Assembly: GCA_005402585.1 (NCBI GenBank)
Contig: BIFP01000062.1
Location: 62,001 to 126,000, forward strand
Source: Micromonosporaceae bacterium KJ-029
GTDB taxonomy: Bacteria > Actinomycetota > Actinomycetes > Mycobacteriales > Micromonosporaceae
Length of the DNA: 64,000 bases
Reading direction: 5' to 3'
The position numbers were made by a program, and so were the translations under genes. Below the pieces are notes generated by a model. The model was not told the origin of the DNA. It saw only the letters and a program-made list of their open reading frames with translations, and did no database searches. This document shows positions 40,536-49,100 of the stretch, in pieces (position 1 is the stretch's first letter; every line of letters begins with the position of its first letter).

Positions 40536-41654
40536 TCACGCCGCCTCTGCCTCGTCGGGGTCGGTGACCCAGCCCGCGACGAGTACGAGGCCGGTTGGCC
40601 GGTGCACGGCGAGGAAGCCGAACGGGCGGTCGATGGTCAGGCCGACCAGCCGCTTCCGTTCCGTGGCCGGCCTGGGCGCCGAGCCGACCCGCATCGCGAA
40701 CGCGGTCACCACCGCGGCGGAGAAACCGGTGGCGCTGAACGTCGCGGTCGCGCCCTGCGCGGCCTGCGAGACGAACAGCCGCCGGGTGATGTCGGGAAAG
40801 TGGTCGCCGGCCGGATCGGTCGCCGCCTTGAGGCCGAACAGCGCCGCCCGCTGGAGCAGGTGGTGGCGGGCGGTCACGGTGAACCCGACCGTCGAGACCT
40901 GCAACTCCGGTGTCGAGTCCGTTGCGGTGACGAACTGTTCGGTCACGCCCGGCCCGGCGGTGACGGCGAGCGTCGTTGCGCCGTCGATCGCGGCGATCGC
41001 GGCCGGCACCACCTCGGCCGCCCCGCGATCCGCCGTACCCAGGGCGAGGACGACGTCGACGTCCTCCGTACCCGCGACGGTCAGCAGGCTCAGCGGACCG
41101 GCGGAGGTGTCCGCCACCCGCAGCGCGGCCAGGTCGTAGCTGGAGCGACTGAGGCCGGCCAGCCGCCGGCCCTGCCACGGCCCGTCGGCCGGCTGGCACC
41201 AGGCGCTGTGGAATGGCTCCTGCCATCTGGTGAGCACCGACAGCACGCTGGCGAGCACCAGCGCCGTGCCGGCGCCGGCCCGCACCGGCATCTCCGTGAT
41301 GCGGCCGTCGGTCTCGGTGGCGGCCCACTCGTCCAGCACCGCCTGGTCGACCTTCTCGTCGCCAGTCAACTCGCCCCGCATCGCGGCCGGCACCTCGGTG
41401 CGCCACCGCTCGGACACCGGCAGGCCCCGCAGCGACCAGAAGCCGAGCGCCATCCGGGTGGTCGGCGACCCGTCGAGGTCGTACCGGGTCGGGTCGGGGG
41501 CGACGGCCAGGAGTTCCTCGCGGGCCGGCCCGGCCGCGTACCGGGAGAGCAGCGCCAGCAGCGGGTAGACGCCCGCGCCGGAGAGCACCGTTCCCTCCGC
41601 CTCGAGGGTCGACGCCCAGCGGGCGGTGAGGGCGTTCGTGGCGCGGATGCTCAT
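40536..41654 (-). CDS. Serpin-family protein
   Basis: A 372-residue protein of the serine-protease-inhibitor fold. The C-terminal half holds the reactive-loop hinge region (SQAAQGATATFSATGFSAAV) and the closing strand RPFGFLAVHRPTGLVLVAGW, both typical. The N-terminal helices (ATNALTARWASTLEAEGTVL) also fit. No signal peptide is visible, so it would act in the cytoplasm, unlike many serpins. The hinge is Ala/Thr-rich, as needed for inhibitory loop insertion, but the target protease is unknown. ATG 41654 is chosen over the longer open frame. Confidence 0.82.
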   Translation of the reverse strand: MSIRATNALTARWASTLEAEGTVLSGAGVYPLLALLSRYAAGPAREELLAVAPDPTRYDLDGSPTTRMALGFWSLRGLPVSERWRTEVPAAMRGELTGDEKVDQAVLDEWAATETDGRITEMPVRAGAGTALVLASVLSVLTRWQEPFHSAWCQPADGPWQGRRLAGLSRSSYDLAALRVADTSAGPLSLLTVAGTEDVDVVLALGTADRGAAEVVPAAIAAIDGATTLAVTAGPGVTEQFVTATDSTPELQVSTVGFTVTARHHLLQRAALFGLKAATDPAGDHFPDITRRLFVSQAAQGATATFSATGFSAAVVTAFAMRVGSAPRPATERKRLVGLTIDRPFGFLAVHRPTGLVLVAGWVTDPDEAEAA

Positions 41655-41785
41655 GCGGGAGGTGTCCTCCTGGTCGGGCACGCGGCACACCACGGGCGGC
41701 ACGCCGGCCCGGTGGACCCTACCGCCGGCCGGTCGCCCCCGCCGCCCCACCGGATGCCGGGGGCGGAGCCCGCGAGGGTGCCGGT

Positions 41786-43060
41786 GTGTGGCAGCGTGAC
41801 CGGGTGGGTTCCGCGCCGGTCGACGTCGACCTCGCCCTGGTCGGTGGGGGTGGTGCCGCGTCGCTCGTGCTGGCCGCGCTGGCCCGCCACGGCGTGCGCG
41901 ATCTCCGGATCGCCGTCGTCGACCCGGTGCACCGGCGCGGCCAGGACCGGACCTGGGCGTTCTGGGACCACCCGGGCAACGATCTGGACGAACTGCTCAG
42001 CGCGAGCTGGTCGCAGGTCGAGGTGGTCACGCCCGGCGCGCACCGGGTCCTGGACCTCGCCCCGCTGCGGTACGCGATGCTGCGCTCCGGCCCGATCTAC
42101 GACCGGGCCGCCGAGGCCGAGCGGCGTCTCGGCGTGGCCCGGATCGTCGCCGGTGCGGACACCCTGCGCGACGACGGCGGCCGGGTGCTGGTGGACACCG
42201 GTGGTGACCGGCCGGCGTTGCGGGCCGGCTGGGTGCTGGACTCCCGGCCGCGACCACCGCGCCGCCCGGGGCGTACCAACTGGTTGCAGCACTTCCGTGG
42301 CTGGTGGCTGGCGGCGGACCGGCCGCTGTTCGATCCGGGACGCGCCGTCCTGATGGACTTCCGCACGCCGCAGCCGGACCGGGGTGTCTCGTTCGGTTAT
42401 CTGCTGCCGGTGAGCAGCCGGTACGCGCTGGTCGAGTACACCGAGTTCTCGCCCGACCTGCTCACCGACGCGGCGTACGACGCGGCCCTGGCCGGCTACC
42501 GGGACCTGCTCGGCCTGGACCCGGCCCGACTCACCGTCCGTGAGGTCGAGAACGGCGTCATCCCGATGACCGACGGACCGTTCGTCGCCCGACCCTCGCC
42601 CCGGGTGGTACGCCTGGGCACCGCCGGCGGCGCCACCCGCCCGTCGACCGGATTCACCTTCGCCGCCATGCACCGCCAGGCCGAGCAGGTCGCCCGGGCG
42701 CTCGCCGCCGGCCGGCCGCCGGTGCCGGCGCCCGCGTACCCGGGTCGGCACCGGTGGATGGACGCGGTCGCGCTGCGGGCCCTGGACCGTGACCTGGTCG
42801 GCGGCCCGGAATTCTTCGGCCGGCTGTTCGACCGCAACCCGGCACCCCGGGTGCTGCGCTTCCTCGACGGCGCCACCACCCTGGCCGAGGACCTGGCCGT
42901 GATGCGTTCCACCCGGCTGCTGCCGATGGTCACCGCCACTGTGGCCGACGCTGCCAACCGGGTGCGCGACCGCCTTGCCCCGTCACGCCGCCCGGCCTGG
43001 GCGGTGCCGCCCCCCGTCGTCGCCTCCGACCACCCGGCAGCCGATCGGCCGGACCGCTGA
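41786..43060 (+). CDS. Lycopene cyclase family protein (CrtY type)
   Basis: A 424-residue flavoprotein predicted to cyclise lycopene ends to beta-rings. The dinucleotide motif is DLALVGGGGAASLVLAALA (residues 15-33). Conserved family segments include RTWAFWDHPG, LQHFRGWWL, VEYTEFSPDLL and RLGTAGGATRPSTGFTFAAM. No other carotenoid gene is in the window, so it would act with genes elsewhere. GTG 41786 is the first start with a sensible N-terminus. Confidence 0.85.
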   Translation: MWQRDRVGSAPVDVDLALVGGGGAASLVLAALARHGVRDLRIAVVDPVHRRGQDRTWAFWDHPGNDLDELLSASWSQVEVVTPGAHRVLDLAPLRYAMLRSGPIYDRAAEAERRLGVARIVAGADTLRDDGGRVLVDTGGDRPALRAGWVLDSRPRPPRRPGRTNWLQHFRGWWLAADRPLFDPGRAVLMDFRTPQPDRGVSFGYLLPVSSRYALVEYTEFSPDLLTDAAYDAALAGYRDLLGLDPARLTVREVENGVIPMTDGPFVARPSPRVVRLGTAGGATRPSTGFTFAAMHRQAEQVARALAAGRPPVPAPAYPGRHRWMDAVALRALDRDLVGGPEFFGRLFDRNPAPRVLRFLDGATTLAEDLAVMRSTRLLPMVTATVADAANRVRDRLAPSRRPAWAVPPPVVASDHPAADRPDR

Positions 43061-43109
43061 CCCGCGTGCTCGACGCGGCGCCGAGCACGCCTCCGCTCCG
43101 CCCTGCGCG

Positions 43110-43182
43110 GCGATCACGCAGTTGTGGTGGGCGCATTGCCCCGATAAGCCGCTTGTGCAGGACACCACAACTGCATGATCGC
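43110..43182. repeat. Palindromic intergenic element with 20-bp arms
   Basis: GCGATCACGCAGTTGTGGTG (43110-43129) is the inverse of CACCACAACTGCATGATCGC (43163-43182), with a single mismatch that would be G-U in RNA. The spacer is 33 bases. It looks like a mobile palindromic (REP or MITE-like) repeat and may also terminate transcription of the cyclase gene. Confidence 0.75.
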
Positions 43183-43217
43183 TGGGGCTGGGGCTGGGGC
43201 TGGGGCTGGGGCTGGGT
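43181..43217. repeat. G-rich hexamer tandem repeat (GGGGCT)n
   Basis: Six consecutive GGGGCT units abut the palindromic element and lie 37 bases before the RNase HI start. Runs of four G at regular spacing can form a G-quadruplex on the coding strand. Confidence 0.85.
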
Positions 43218-43253
43218 GCTCGACGGCGGGGGAGGCTTCGGTAGGTTTGCCGC

Positions 43254-43733
43254 ATGGTGGACGAGACGGCCGGCCGGGTGGTGCGGATCTGGACCGACGG
43301 CGCGTGCAGCGGCAATCCCGGGCCGGGCGGGTGGGGCGCGGTGCTGCGCTACGGCTCCCACGAGCGGGAACTGTGCGGCGGCGAGGCGACCCCGACCACC
43401 AACAACCGGATGGAGCTGACCGCCGCCATCGAGGCGCTGGAGACGCTGACCCGCCCGGTCACGGTCGAGCTGCACACCGACAGCACGTACGTGCGTAACG
43501 GCATCACCAGCTGGCTGGCGTCCTGGAAACGCAACGGCTGGTTGACCGCCGCGAAGCAGCCGGTGAAGAACGCCGACCTGTGGCAGCGGCTGGAAGCGGC
43601 CTGCGCCCAGCACCGCGTCACCTGGCTGTGGGTGAAGGGGCACAACGGGCACCCGGAGAACGAGCGGGCCGACGCCCTGGCGAACCAGGGGATGACCGAG
43701 GCGCGCGCCGCGACCGCGCCGGCCCGCCGCTAG
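43254..43733 (+). CDS. rnhA: Ribonuclease HI
   Basis: Cleaves the RNA strand of RNA-DNA hybrids in the cytoplasm. The 159-residue protein has the four acidic catalytic residues: Asp in IWTDGACSGNPGPGGWG, Glu in NNRMELTAAIEAL, Asp in LHTDSTYVRNG and Asp in NERADALA, with the basic handle and VKGHNGHPEN loop intact. Length and motif order are standard. Confidence 0.95.
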   Translation: MVDETAGRVVRIWTDGACSGNPGPGGWGAVLRYGSHERELCGGEATPTTNNRMELTAAIEALETLTRPVTVELHTDSTYVRNGITSWLASWKRNGWLTAAKQPVKNADLWQRLEAACAQHRVTWLWVKGHNGHPENERADALANQGMTEARAATAPARR

Positions 43734-43738
43734 GTTTT

Positions 43739-43759
43739 CTGACCAGCCGGGCTGGTCAG
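43739..43759 (+). terminator. Short terminator after rnhA
   Basis: CTGACCAGC (43739-43747) pairs with GCTGGTCAG (43751-43759) around CGG, 5 bases after the rnhA stop and between convergent genes. Confidence 0.65.
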
Positions 43760-43778
43760 CCCGGGACGGGTGCGGTCG

Positions 43779-44252
43779 TCAGCCGCAGTGGATCGGTCCC
43801 CACCGTTCCTCGGGGAGGTTGCGGTAGACCACGTACACCAGGATGCACCGGCCGGCCGTGCCGGTGATCTGCGCTGGGCCGGCGTAGTACTGGAAGTTGC
43901 CGGGATCGCGGTCGAAGACCAGCGGCTCACACGGGAAACCCGGGTTGCCGCTGGCACAGCGGCCGATGAAGACCTCCATCCGCTCGGCCCGGTCGCGGTT
44001 GAGGTTCTTCTGCGCCCAGACGCAGTTGGTTCCGCCGTTGGCGCTGGAGTACGAGATGAACACCGAGATCGCGCCGCCGTAGGCGTCGCGGTGCGGCGAC
44101 AACTCGGTGCCGGGACAGGACGCCCCCGGGCTCAGCTTGGGGTGCGCGGCGGCGGGTGAGCTGGTGACCGCGAGCGTCGTCGCCACCAGCACGGCGGCCA
44201 GGAATGCCCCGAGCAGACTGCGAGTGGTCGACCGGTGCGTCGAGATGGCCAT
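43779..44252 (-). CDS. Small secreted cysteine-containing protein, unknown function
   Basis: A 157-residue protein. The signal peptide is strong (LLGAFLAAVLVATTLAVTSS, cleaved near AAA-HPK). The mature part is about 120 residues with six Cys (SCPGTEL, TNCVWAQ, GRCASGNPGFPC, GRCILVYV, HCG), likely disulphide-bonded. The family was not recognised. It stands alone between terminators. Confidence 0.7.
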   Translation of the reverse strand: MAISTHRSTTRSLLGAFLAAVLVATTLAVTSSPAAAHPKLSPGASCPGTELSPHRDAYGGAISVFISYSSANGGTNCVWAQKNLNRDRAERMEVFIGRCASGNPGFPCEPLVFDRDPGNFQYYAGPAQITGTAGRCILVYVVYRNLPEERWGPIHCG

Positions 44253-44337
44253 GAAGGATCCTTCCGATCAAAGGCTCGTTGATCGTAATTATCCGACACG
44301 CGATCAAGGCGGCACAGCGGCGCCGGAGGGAGCCGGG

Positions 44338-45201
44338 TCAGCGGCTGCGGCTCCGCCGCCGGGACGGCTGGCACGGGGTGAGCGGCAGCGCCGACCAGTG
44401 GGCCGGGCGGGTGAGCCGCGCCGGCAGGCGGGTGTGCCGGTCGCCACGGGCGGCGTCGACCTGCGACTGGTGCAGGAACAGGGACCCGGACAGGTCGGTG
44501 CCGCGCAGGTCGGCCGCGCGTAGGTCGGCCCCGGTGAGGTCGGCCCGGGTCAGATCGGCGCCGCGCAGGTCGGCGCCGATCAGCAGCGCCCCGCGCAGGT
44601 TCGCCCCGCGCAGGTCGGTCCGGCGCAGGTCGCGGCCGACCAGCCCGGCCCCGCGGTGGTCGGCGCCGGCACCGCCGCCGCGTCCGCGAGCCAGGTCGCC
44701 GGTACGCGACAGCAGCGTGTTGACCTTCGCGCGGTGCGCGTCGACGTCGAGCGTGAGCAGCGTCTGGGCGCTGCCGGCGGCGAGCCCGTCGGTCTCGGCG
44801 AGCGCGGCGGACAGTTCCTCGCGCAGCTCTGCCGGCGGGCGCAGCGCGAGCGCCTCGGTCAGGTACCACAGCAGCTCGTGCAGGGGTCGCATCACCGCGA
44901 AGACGTCGAACATCGGCCGGGCGGTCTGCGGCGCCGCCCGCCAGTCCCGCCCGCCGAAGGTCTCCTGGGCGACCCGCTGGCCCGCGCCGAAGCAGTCGAA
45001 GACGGTGCAGCCCGGGAAACCGCGGTCGCGTAGCTCGGCGTGGATGCCGCAGCCGAAGTCCGGGCGCAGGTTGCGGCACGGCTGCCCGGCGGGCTTGTCG
45101 AGCGCGAAGTCGGCCGACGCGGCGAAGGCGGGGGCGACGCAGCAGAGGCCGAAGCAGCGGGCGCAGTCCGCCCGTAGCTCACCGACGGCTGCCTCCGTCA
45201 T
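44338..45201 (-). CDS. Pentapeptide-repeat protein with N-terminal Cys cluster
   Basis: A 287-residue protein. Residues 10-80 hold a Cys-rich domain (ELRADCARCFGLCCVAPAFA, CRNLRPDFGCGIH, GCTVFDCFG), likely metal-binding. The C-terminal 80 residues are A(D/N)LxG pentapeptide repeats (RRTDLRGANLRGALLIGADL, then RGADLTRADLTGADLRAADL), which fold into a right-handed beta helix and sometimes mimic DNA. ATG 45201 has GGAGAGG upstream; the open frame extends to 45444 without similarity. Function unknown. Confidence 0.8.
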   Translation of the reverse strand: MTEAAVGELRADCARCFGLCCVAPAFAASADFALDKPAGQPCRNLRPDFGCGIHAELRDRGFPGCTVFDCFGAGQRVAQETFGGRDWRAAPQTARPMFDVFAVMRPLHELLWYLTEALALRPPAELREELSAALAETDGLAAGSAQTLLTLDVDAHRAKVNTLLSRTGDLARGRGGGAGADHRGAGLVGRDLRRTDLRGANLRGALLIGADLRGADLTRADLTGADLRAADLRGTDLSGSLFLHQSQVDAARGDRHTRLPARLTRPAHWSALPLTPCQPSRRRSRSR

Positions 45202-45423
45202 CCGCGCCTCTCCTTCCCACCCGTCCACGCCCCGGTTGATCTCCGCCCCCCCCGACGACCTGCCTGAACGCGATTCTCCCGTACCGCCCTCCGCCCGACC
45301 GCCCGGGGTGGCTCTTGCCTGGGGAGATTCACTCTGACATATTCCATCGTGGACGCTGCCAGTGACGGTCGCCAATCCGAGGTCGCCGCGCTGCGGTGAC
45401 GCCTTCATGTCGGAGGGACCCTC

Positions 45424-48216
45424 GTGAAGCGTAGACGTCGCCATCTACTCACCGGACTGGCGGTCGGTGCCCTCGTGGTGTCGACCGGTTTCGTCGGAAT
45501 TCACTTTGCCGGTGCCGAGGTGCCGGCCGCCGCCGCGGTCGGCGACGGCGAGATGCCCAACGCCCTCGGCGCCCACCTGGAGCGGCTGCGCCAGGCCGTA
45601 CCGGGTGACGGCGGCATGGCGCCGGACGGGCCCGGCGGTGCCGCCCAGCAGGAGTTCCTGGAACGCGCCTACCCGGCCGACGCGATCACCATCGCCCAGA
45701 TGGACCGCTCCAAGGCGGCGTACACCGCCGCCGACAAGCGGTTCAAGGGCAGCAAGCAGTGGACCAACATCGGTCCCGACGAGGCCCTGTACCCGTTCAC
45801 CGAGTACCGCAACGCGTACAACTACGTGCCGAACGAGTACGTCGCCGGTGGCCGGGTCACCTCGATCGACATCAGCCCGGACTGCAACCAACTGCTCTGC
45901 CGGGCGTATGTCACCCCGGCCGGCGGCGGCGTCTGGGGCACCCTGAACATCCTCGCCGCCGAGCCGAAGTGGTTCTACCTCGGCGGCCCGCTGGGCATCA
46001 ACGCCGCCGGCGCGGTGACGATCGACCGTAACGACCGGACCGGCCTGACCATCTACGTCGGCACCGGCGAGGCCAACACCTGCGCCTCCGGCTGCGTGGC
46101 CGGCGTCGGCCTGTACAAGTCGACCAACGGCGGCCTGACCTGGTCCGGCCCGCTCGGCAAGGACACTCTTGCCGGCAAGGGCATCGGCGAGGTCACCATC
46201 AAGCCGGGCGACCCGAAGACGCTGTACGTGGCCACCACCACGGCGCTTCGCGGCATGTCCAGCTCCTGCTGCGGCGGCGTCACCCGGCCCGTGCCCGACG
46301 CCGCGAAGTGGGGGCTGTACAAGTCCACCAACGGCGGCAAGAGCTGGACGTTCCTGCACAACGGCTCGGCCGACGCCACCGCCTGCACCGGCAGCCTGGC
46401 CGAGTACAACAACACCACCAGCTGCTCGCCGCGCGGCGTGCGCCACGTCAAACTCGACCCGAAGAACGCCAACATCGTCTACGCCTCCTCGTACGCCCGG
46501 GGCGTGTGGCGCTCGGCCGACGCCGGCAAGACCTGGACGCAGCTCAAGACGTCGCTCAACGCCACGCTGCCGACGACCCGCGCGGCGATCGACGTGACCG
46601 CCCTGCCCGGCGGCAAGACCCGGATGTACGTCTACGAGGGCAACGTGGGCAGCCCGTACTCGCGGCTGTTCCGCAGCGACGACGTGGCTACCGGCGCACC
46701 CACCTTCACCGACCTGAGCAGCGCCAACCCGGCCGACCCGGGCTTCGCCACCTACAACCAGTGCACCGGCCAGTGCTGGTACGACGTGTTCGTGCACACC
46801 CCGCCGGGCCATCCGGACATCGTCTACACCGGTGGCAGCTACTCGTACGGCGAGAACATCGCCCACAAGCGGGCCGTCGTCCTCTCCACCGACGCCGGGG
46901 TCAGCGGCACCGACATGACCTACGACGGCACCGACGAGCTGCACCCCAACGGCCTGCACCCCGACCAGCACGCGCTGGTCACCAACCCGCGCAACCCGTA
47001 CCAGTTCTTCGAGGCCAATGACGGCGGCGTGATGCGCTCCAGCGGCCAGTTCGTCGACCGGTCGTCGTGGTGCGACAACCCGGACCGGAACCTGACCACC
47101 CAGGCCCAGAAGGACCGCTGCCGGCAGATGCTCTCCAAGATTCCCTCCAAGCTGGAGGGCATCAACAAGGGCATGAACACCCTGCAGTTCATCAGCCTGT
47201 CGGTCAGCCCGCACGACGTGAACCTGCTGCAGGGCGGCACCCAGGACAACGGCACCTGGGAGAACAAGGGCCAGCGCCAGCGCTGGGTCAACACCATGAT
47301 CGGTGACGGTGGCGCCTCCGGCTGGGACGTCGGCCGCCCCGAGTTCCGGTTCCACACGTTCTACGACGTCTCGCCCGAGGTGAGCTTCGCCAACGGTGAC
47401 ATCAGCAGCTGGATCTGGACCGCCGACCCGATCTTCGGCCAGCCGGGCAACCTGTTCTACGCCCCGGTGATCAGCGACCCGAAGGTCAGCGGCACCATGT
47501 ACGCCGGCACCGGCCTGTCGGTGTACCGCACCAAGACCTTCGGCCTGGGCAACCGCACCCTGGCCGAGGCCGACCGGATCTGCAACTCGTGGACCGGCAC
47601 CTACGAGGCGGTGTGCGGCGACTGGGAGGCGCTGGGCACCACCAACCTGACCGGCGCCGGGTGGGGCGACCGGGCCGGCGGCGCCGTCTCGGTGGTCCAG
47701 CGGGTCGACTCCGACACCTCCACCGCGTGGGCGGCGACCAGCACCGGCCGGGTCTTCGTCAGCCGTAACGCCGACGCCGAGCCGGCCTCCGCGGTGACCT
47801 GGACCCGGATCGACACCGCCACCACCCCGAACCGTTTCGTCACCAGCATCCACATCGACCCGGCCGACCCGGCCCGGGCGTGGATCTCCTACAGCGGCTA
47901 CGGCTCGAACACCCCGACCACACCCGGGCACGCGTTCGAGGTGAAGGCCACGGGCAGCGGGGCGACCTGGACCGACCGGTCGTACGACTTCGGTGACCAG
48001 CCGATCACCGACCTGGTCCGCGACGACGTCACCGGCGACCTGTACGCCTCCACCGACTTCGGCGTGCTGCTGCTGCCCCGGGGCAAGACCTCCTGGACCA
48101 AGGCCGCCAAGGGCATGCCGAACGTCGAGGTCGCCGGGCTGACCATCGTGCCGGGCGAGCGGATCCTCTACGCCGCCTCGCACGGTCTCGGCGCCTGGAA
48201 GCTCAGCCTGAAGTAA
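45424..48216 (+). CDS. Large secreted BNR/sortilin-like beta-propeller protein
   Basis: A 930-residue exported protein. Signal: RRRRHLLTGLAVGALVVSTG followed by an AAAA region. The body contains BNR/Asp-box repeats (YKSTNGGLTWSG, YKSTNGGKSWTF, WRSADAGKTWTQ), the sign of sialidase- and sortilin-like propellers, and long aromatic-rich loops. It resembles actinobacterial proteins annotated as glycosyl hydrolases, but no catalytic site is certain. GGAGGG lies before GTG 45424. A sugar ABC operon begins 8 bases after its stop, suggesting extracellular sugar release followed by uptake; that is inference. Confidence 0.8.
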   Translation: MKRRRRHLLTGLAVGALVVSTGFVGIHFAGAEVPAAAAVGDGEMPNALGAHLERLRQAVPGDGGMAPDGPGGAAQQEFLERAYPADAITIAQMDRSKAAYTAADKRFKGSKQWTNIGPDEALYPFTEYRNAYNYVPNEYVAGGRVTSIDISPDCNQLLCRAYVTPAGGGVWGTLNILAAEPKWFYLGGPLGINAAGAVTIDRNDRTGLTIYVGTGEANTCASGCVAGVGLYKSTNGGLTWSGPLGKDTLAGKGIGEVTIKPGDPKTLYVATTTALRGMSSSCCGGVTRPVPDAAKWGLYKSTNGGKSWTFLHNGSADATACTGSLAEYNNTTSCSPRGVRHVKLDPKNANIVYASSYARGVWRSADAGKTWTQLKTSLNATLPTTRAAIDVTALPGGKTRMYVYEGNVGSPYSRLFRSDDVATGAPTFTDLSSANPADPGFATYNQCTGQCWYDVFVHTPPGHPDIVYTGGSYSYGENIAHKRAVVLSTDAGVSGTDMTYDGTDELHPNGLHPDQHALVTNPRNPYQFFEANDGGVMRSSGQFVDRSSWCDNPDRNLTTQAQKDRCRQMLSKIPSKLEGINKGMNTLQFISLSVSPHDVNLLQGGTQDNGTWENKGQRQRWVNTMIGDGGASGWDVGRPEFRFHTFYDVSPEVSFANGDISSWIWTADPIFGQPGNLFYAPVISDPKVSGTMYAGTGLSVYRTKTFGLGNRTLAEADRICNSWTGTYEAVCGDWEALGTTNLTGAGWGDRAGGAVSVVQRVDSDTSTAWAATSTGRVFVSRNADAEPASAVTWTRIDTATTPNRFVTSIHIDPADPARAWISYSGYGSNTPTTPGHAFEVKATGSGATWTDRSYDFGDQPITDLVRDDVTGDLYASTDFGVLLLPRGKTSWTKAAKGMPNVEVAGLTIVPGERILYAASHGLGAWKLSLK

Positions 48217-48224
48217 GGAACGAG

Positions 48225-49082
48225 ATCATCGGCAACGTACCGGCGAGGGGTCGCGAGCGCGGCCCCTCGCCGCTGCCCGAGCGGGCCGCCCGGCTGTGGC
48301 GTACGCTCGGCGCGGCCTTCGTCATCCTGGTCTTCGTACCACCGCTGCTGCTGCTGGTCTCCGGCTCCCTCACCGAACCCGGCCTGCCGCCCTCGCCGAC
48401 ACCGCAACTGGTGCCCGACACGCTGTCCACCACCGGATACCAGCGCGCCCTGGACCTGGGTGGTCTGCTGCGCGCCTCGCTCAACTCGGTGCTGGTCGCC
48501 GTGGTGGCGGTGCCGCTGAGCGTGCTGGTCGCCTCGCTGGCCGGCTTCGCGCTGGCCCGGCTCGCCCCGCGCACCACCGCCACCGTGGTGGCGGCCTCCC
48601 TGGTCGCGCTCATGGTCCCGGCGACCGCGCTGCTGGTGCCCCGCTTCGCGATCTTCCGGTTCCTCGGGCTGACCGACACCCTCGTGCCGCTGATCGCCCC
48701 GGCGCTGCTGGGCACCTCACCGCTCTACGTCCTGGTCTACTACCTGGCCTTCCGTGCCCTGCCGGCCGACCTGTACGACGCCTGCCTGGTGGAGGACCTG
48801 TCGCCGCTGCGTACCTGGTGGCGGGTCGCGTTGCCGCTGGTCCGCCCGGTGACCGCCGGGCTCACCGCGCTCACCTTCGTGCTCACCTGGTCGAACTTCC
48901 TCGATCCGCTGATCTACGTCTACGACCGTGACCTGTTCACCCTGCCACTGGCGCTGCGGTCGCTGTCGCTGCTCGACCCCACCAACTTCCCCGTCTTCCT
49001 GGCCGGGGCGGTGATCGCCACCGTTCCCGCGCTGGTGGTCTTCGCCCTGGCCCAGCGGCGCTTTCTGCACCATGACGACTGA
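48225..49082 (+). CDS. Sugar ABC transporter permease (MalG type), start codon unclear
   Basis: The first in-frame ATG/GTG/TTG is GTG 48411, giving 223 residues that lack the first membrane helix of the family. The frame upstream is open and encodes that helix (TLGAAFVILVFVPPLLLLVS). AAGGA (48215-48219) stands 5 bases before an ATC at 48225, so a non-AUG start there, or CTG 48273, is likely; the coordinates use 48225. The EAA loop (LYDACLVEDLSPLRTWWRVA) is intact. The region also contains a perfect 10-bp hairpin at 48241-48272. Confidence 0.72.
   Translation: MIGNVPARGRERGPSPLPERAARLWRTLGAAFVILVFVPPLLLLVSGSLTEPGLPPSPTPQLVPDTLSTTGYQRALDLGGLLRASLNSVLVAVVAVPLSVLVASLAGFALARLAPRTTATVVAASLVALMVPATALLVPRFAIFRFLGLTDTLVPLIAPALLGTSPLYVLVYYLAFRALPADLYDACLVEDLSPLRTWWRVALPLVRPVTAGLTALTFVLTWSNFLDPLIYVYDRDLFTLPLALRSLSLLDPTNFPVFLAGAVIATVPALVVFALAQRRFLHHDD
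48241..48272 (+). terminator. Hairpin inside or just before the permease start
   Basis: CGGCGAGGGG (48241-48250) pairs perfectly with CCCCTCGCCG (48263-48272). It may end the transcript of the secreted protein, or be an attenuator/translation control for the transporter operon. Confidence 0.5.
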
Positions 49083-49100
49083 TCCGAGGGGCTGACCACC

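Noticed and set aside
45445..48183. 912-codon minus-strand open frame opposite the BNR protein
   Set aside because: Low-complexity Gly/Val/Ala/Arg composition and perfect antisense overlap with a gene that has clear repeats and a signal peptide.
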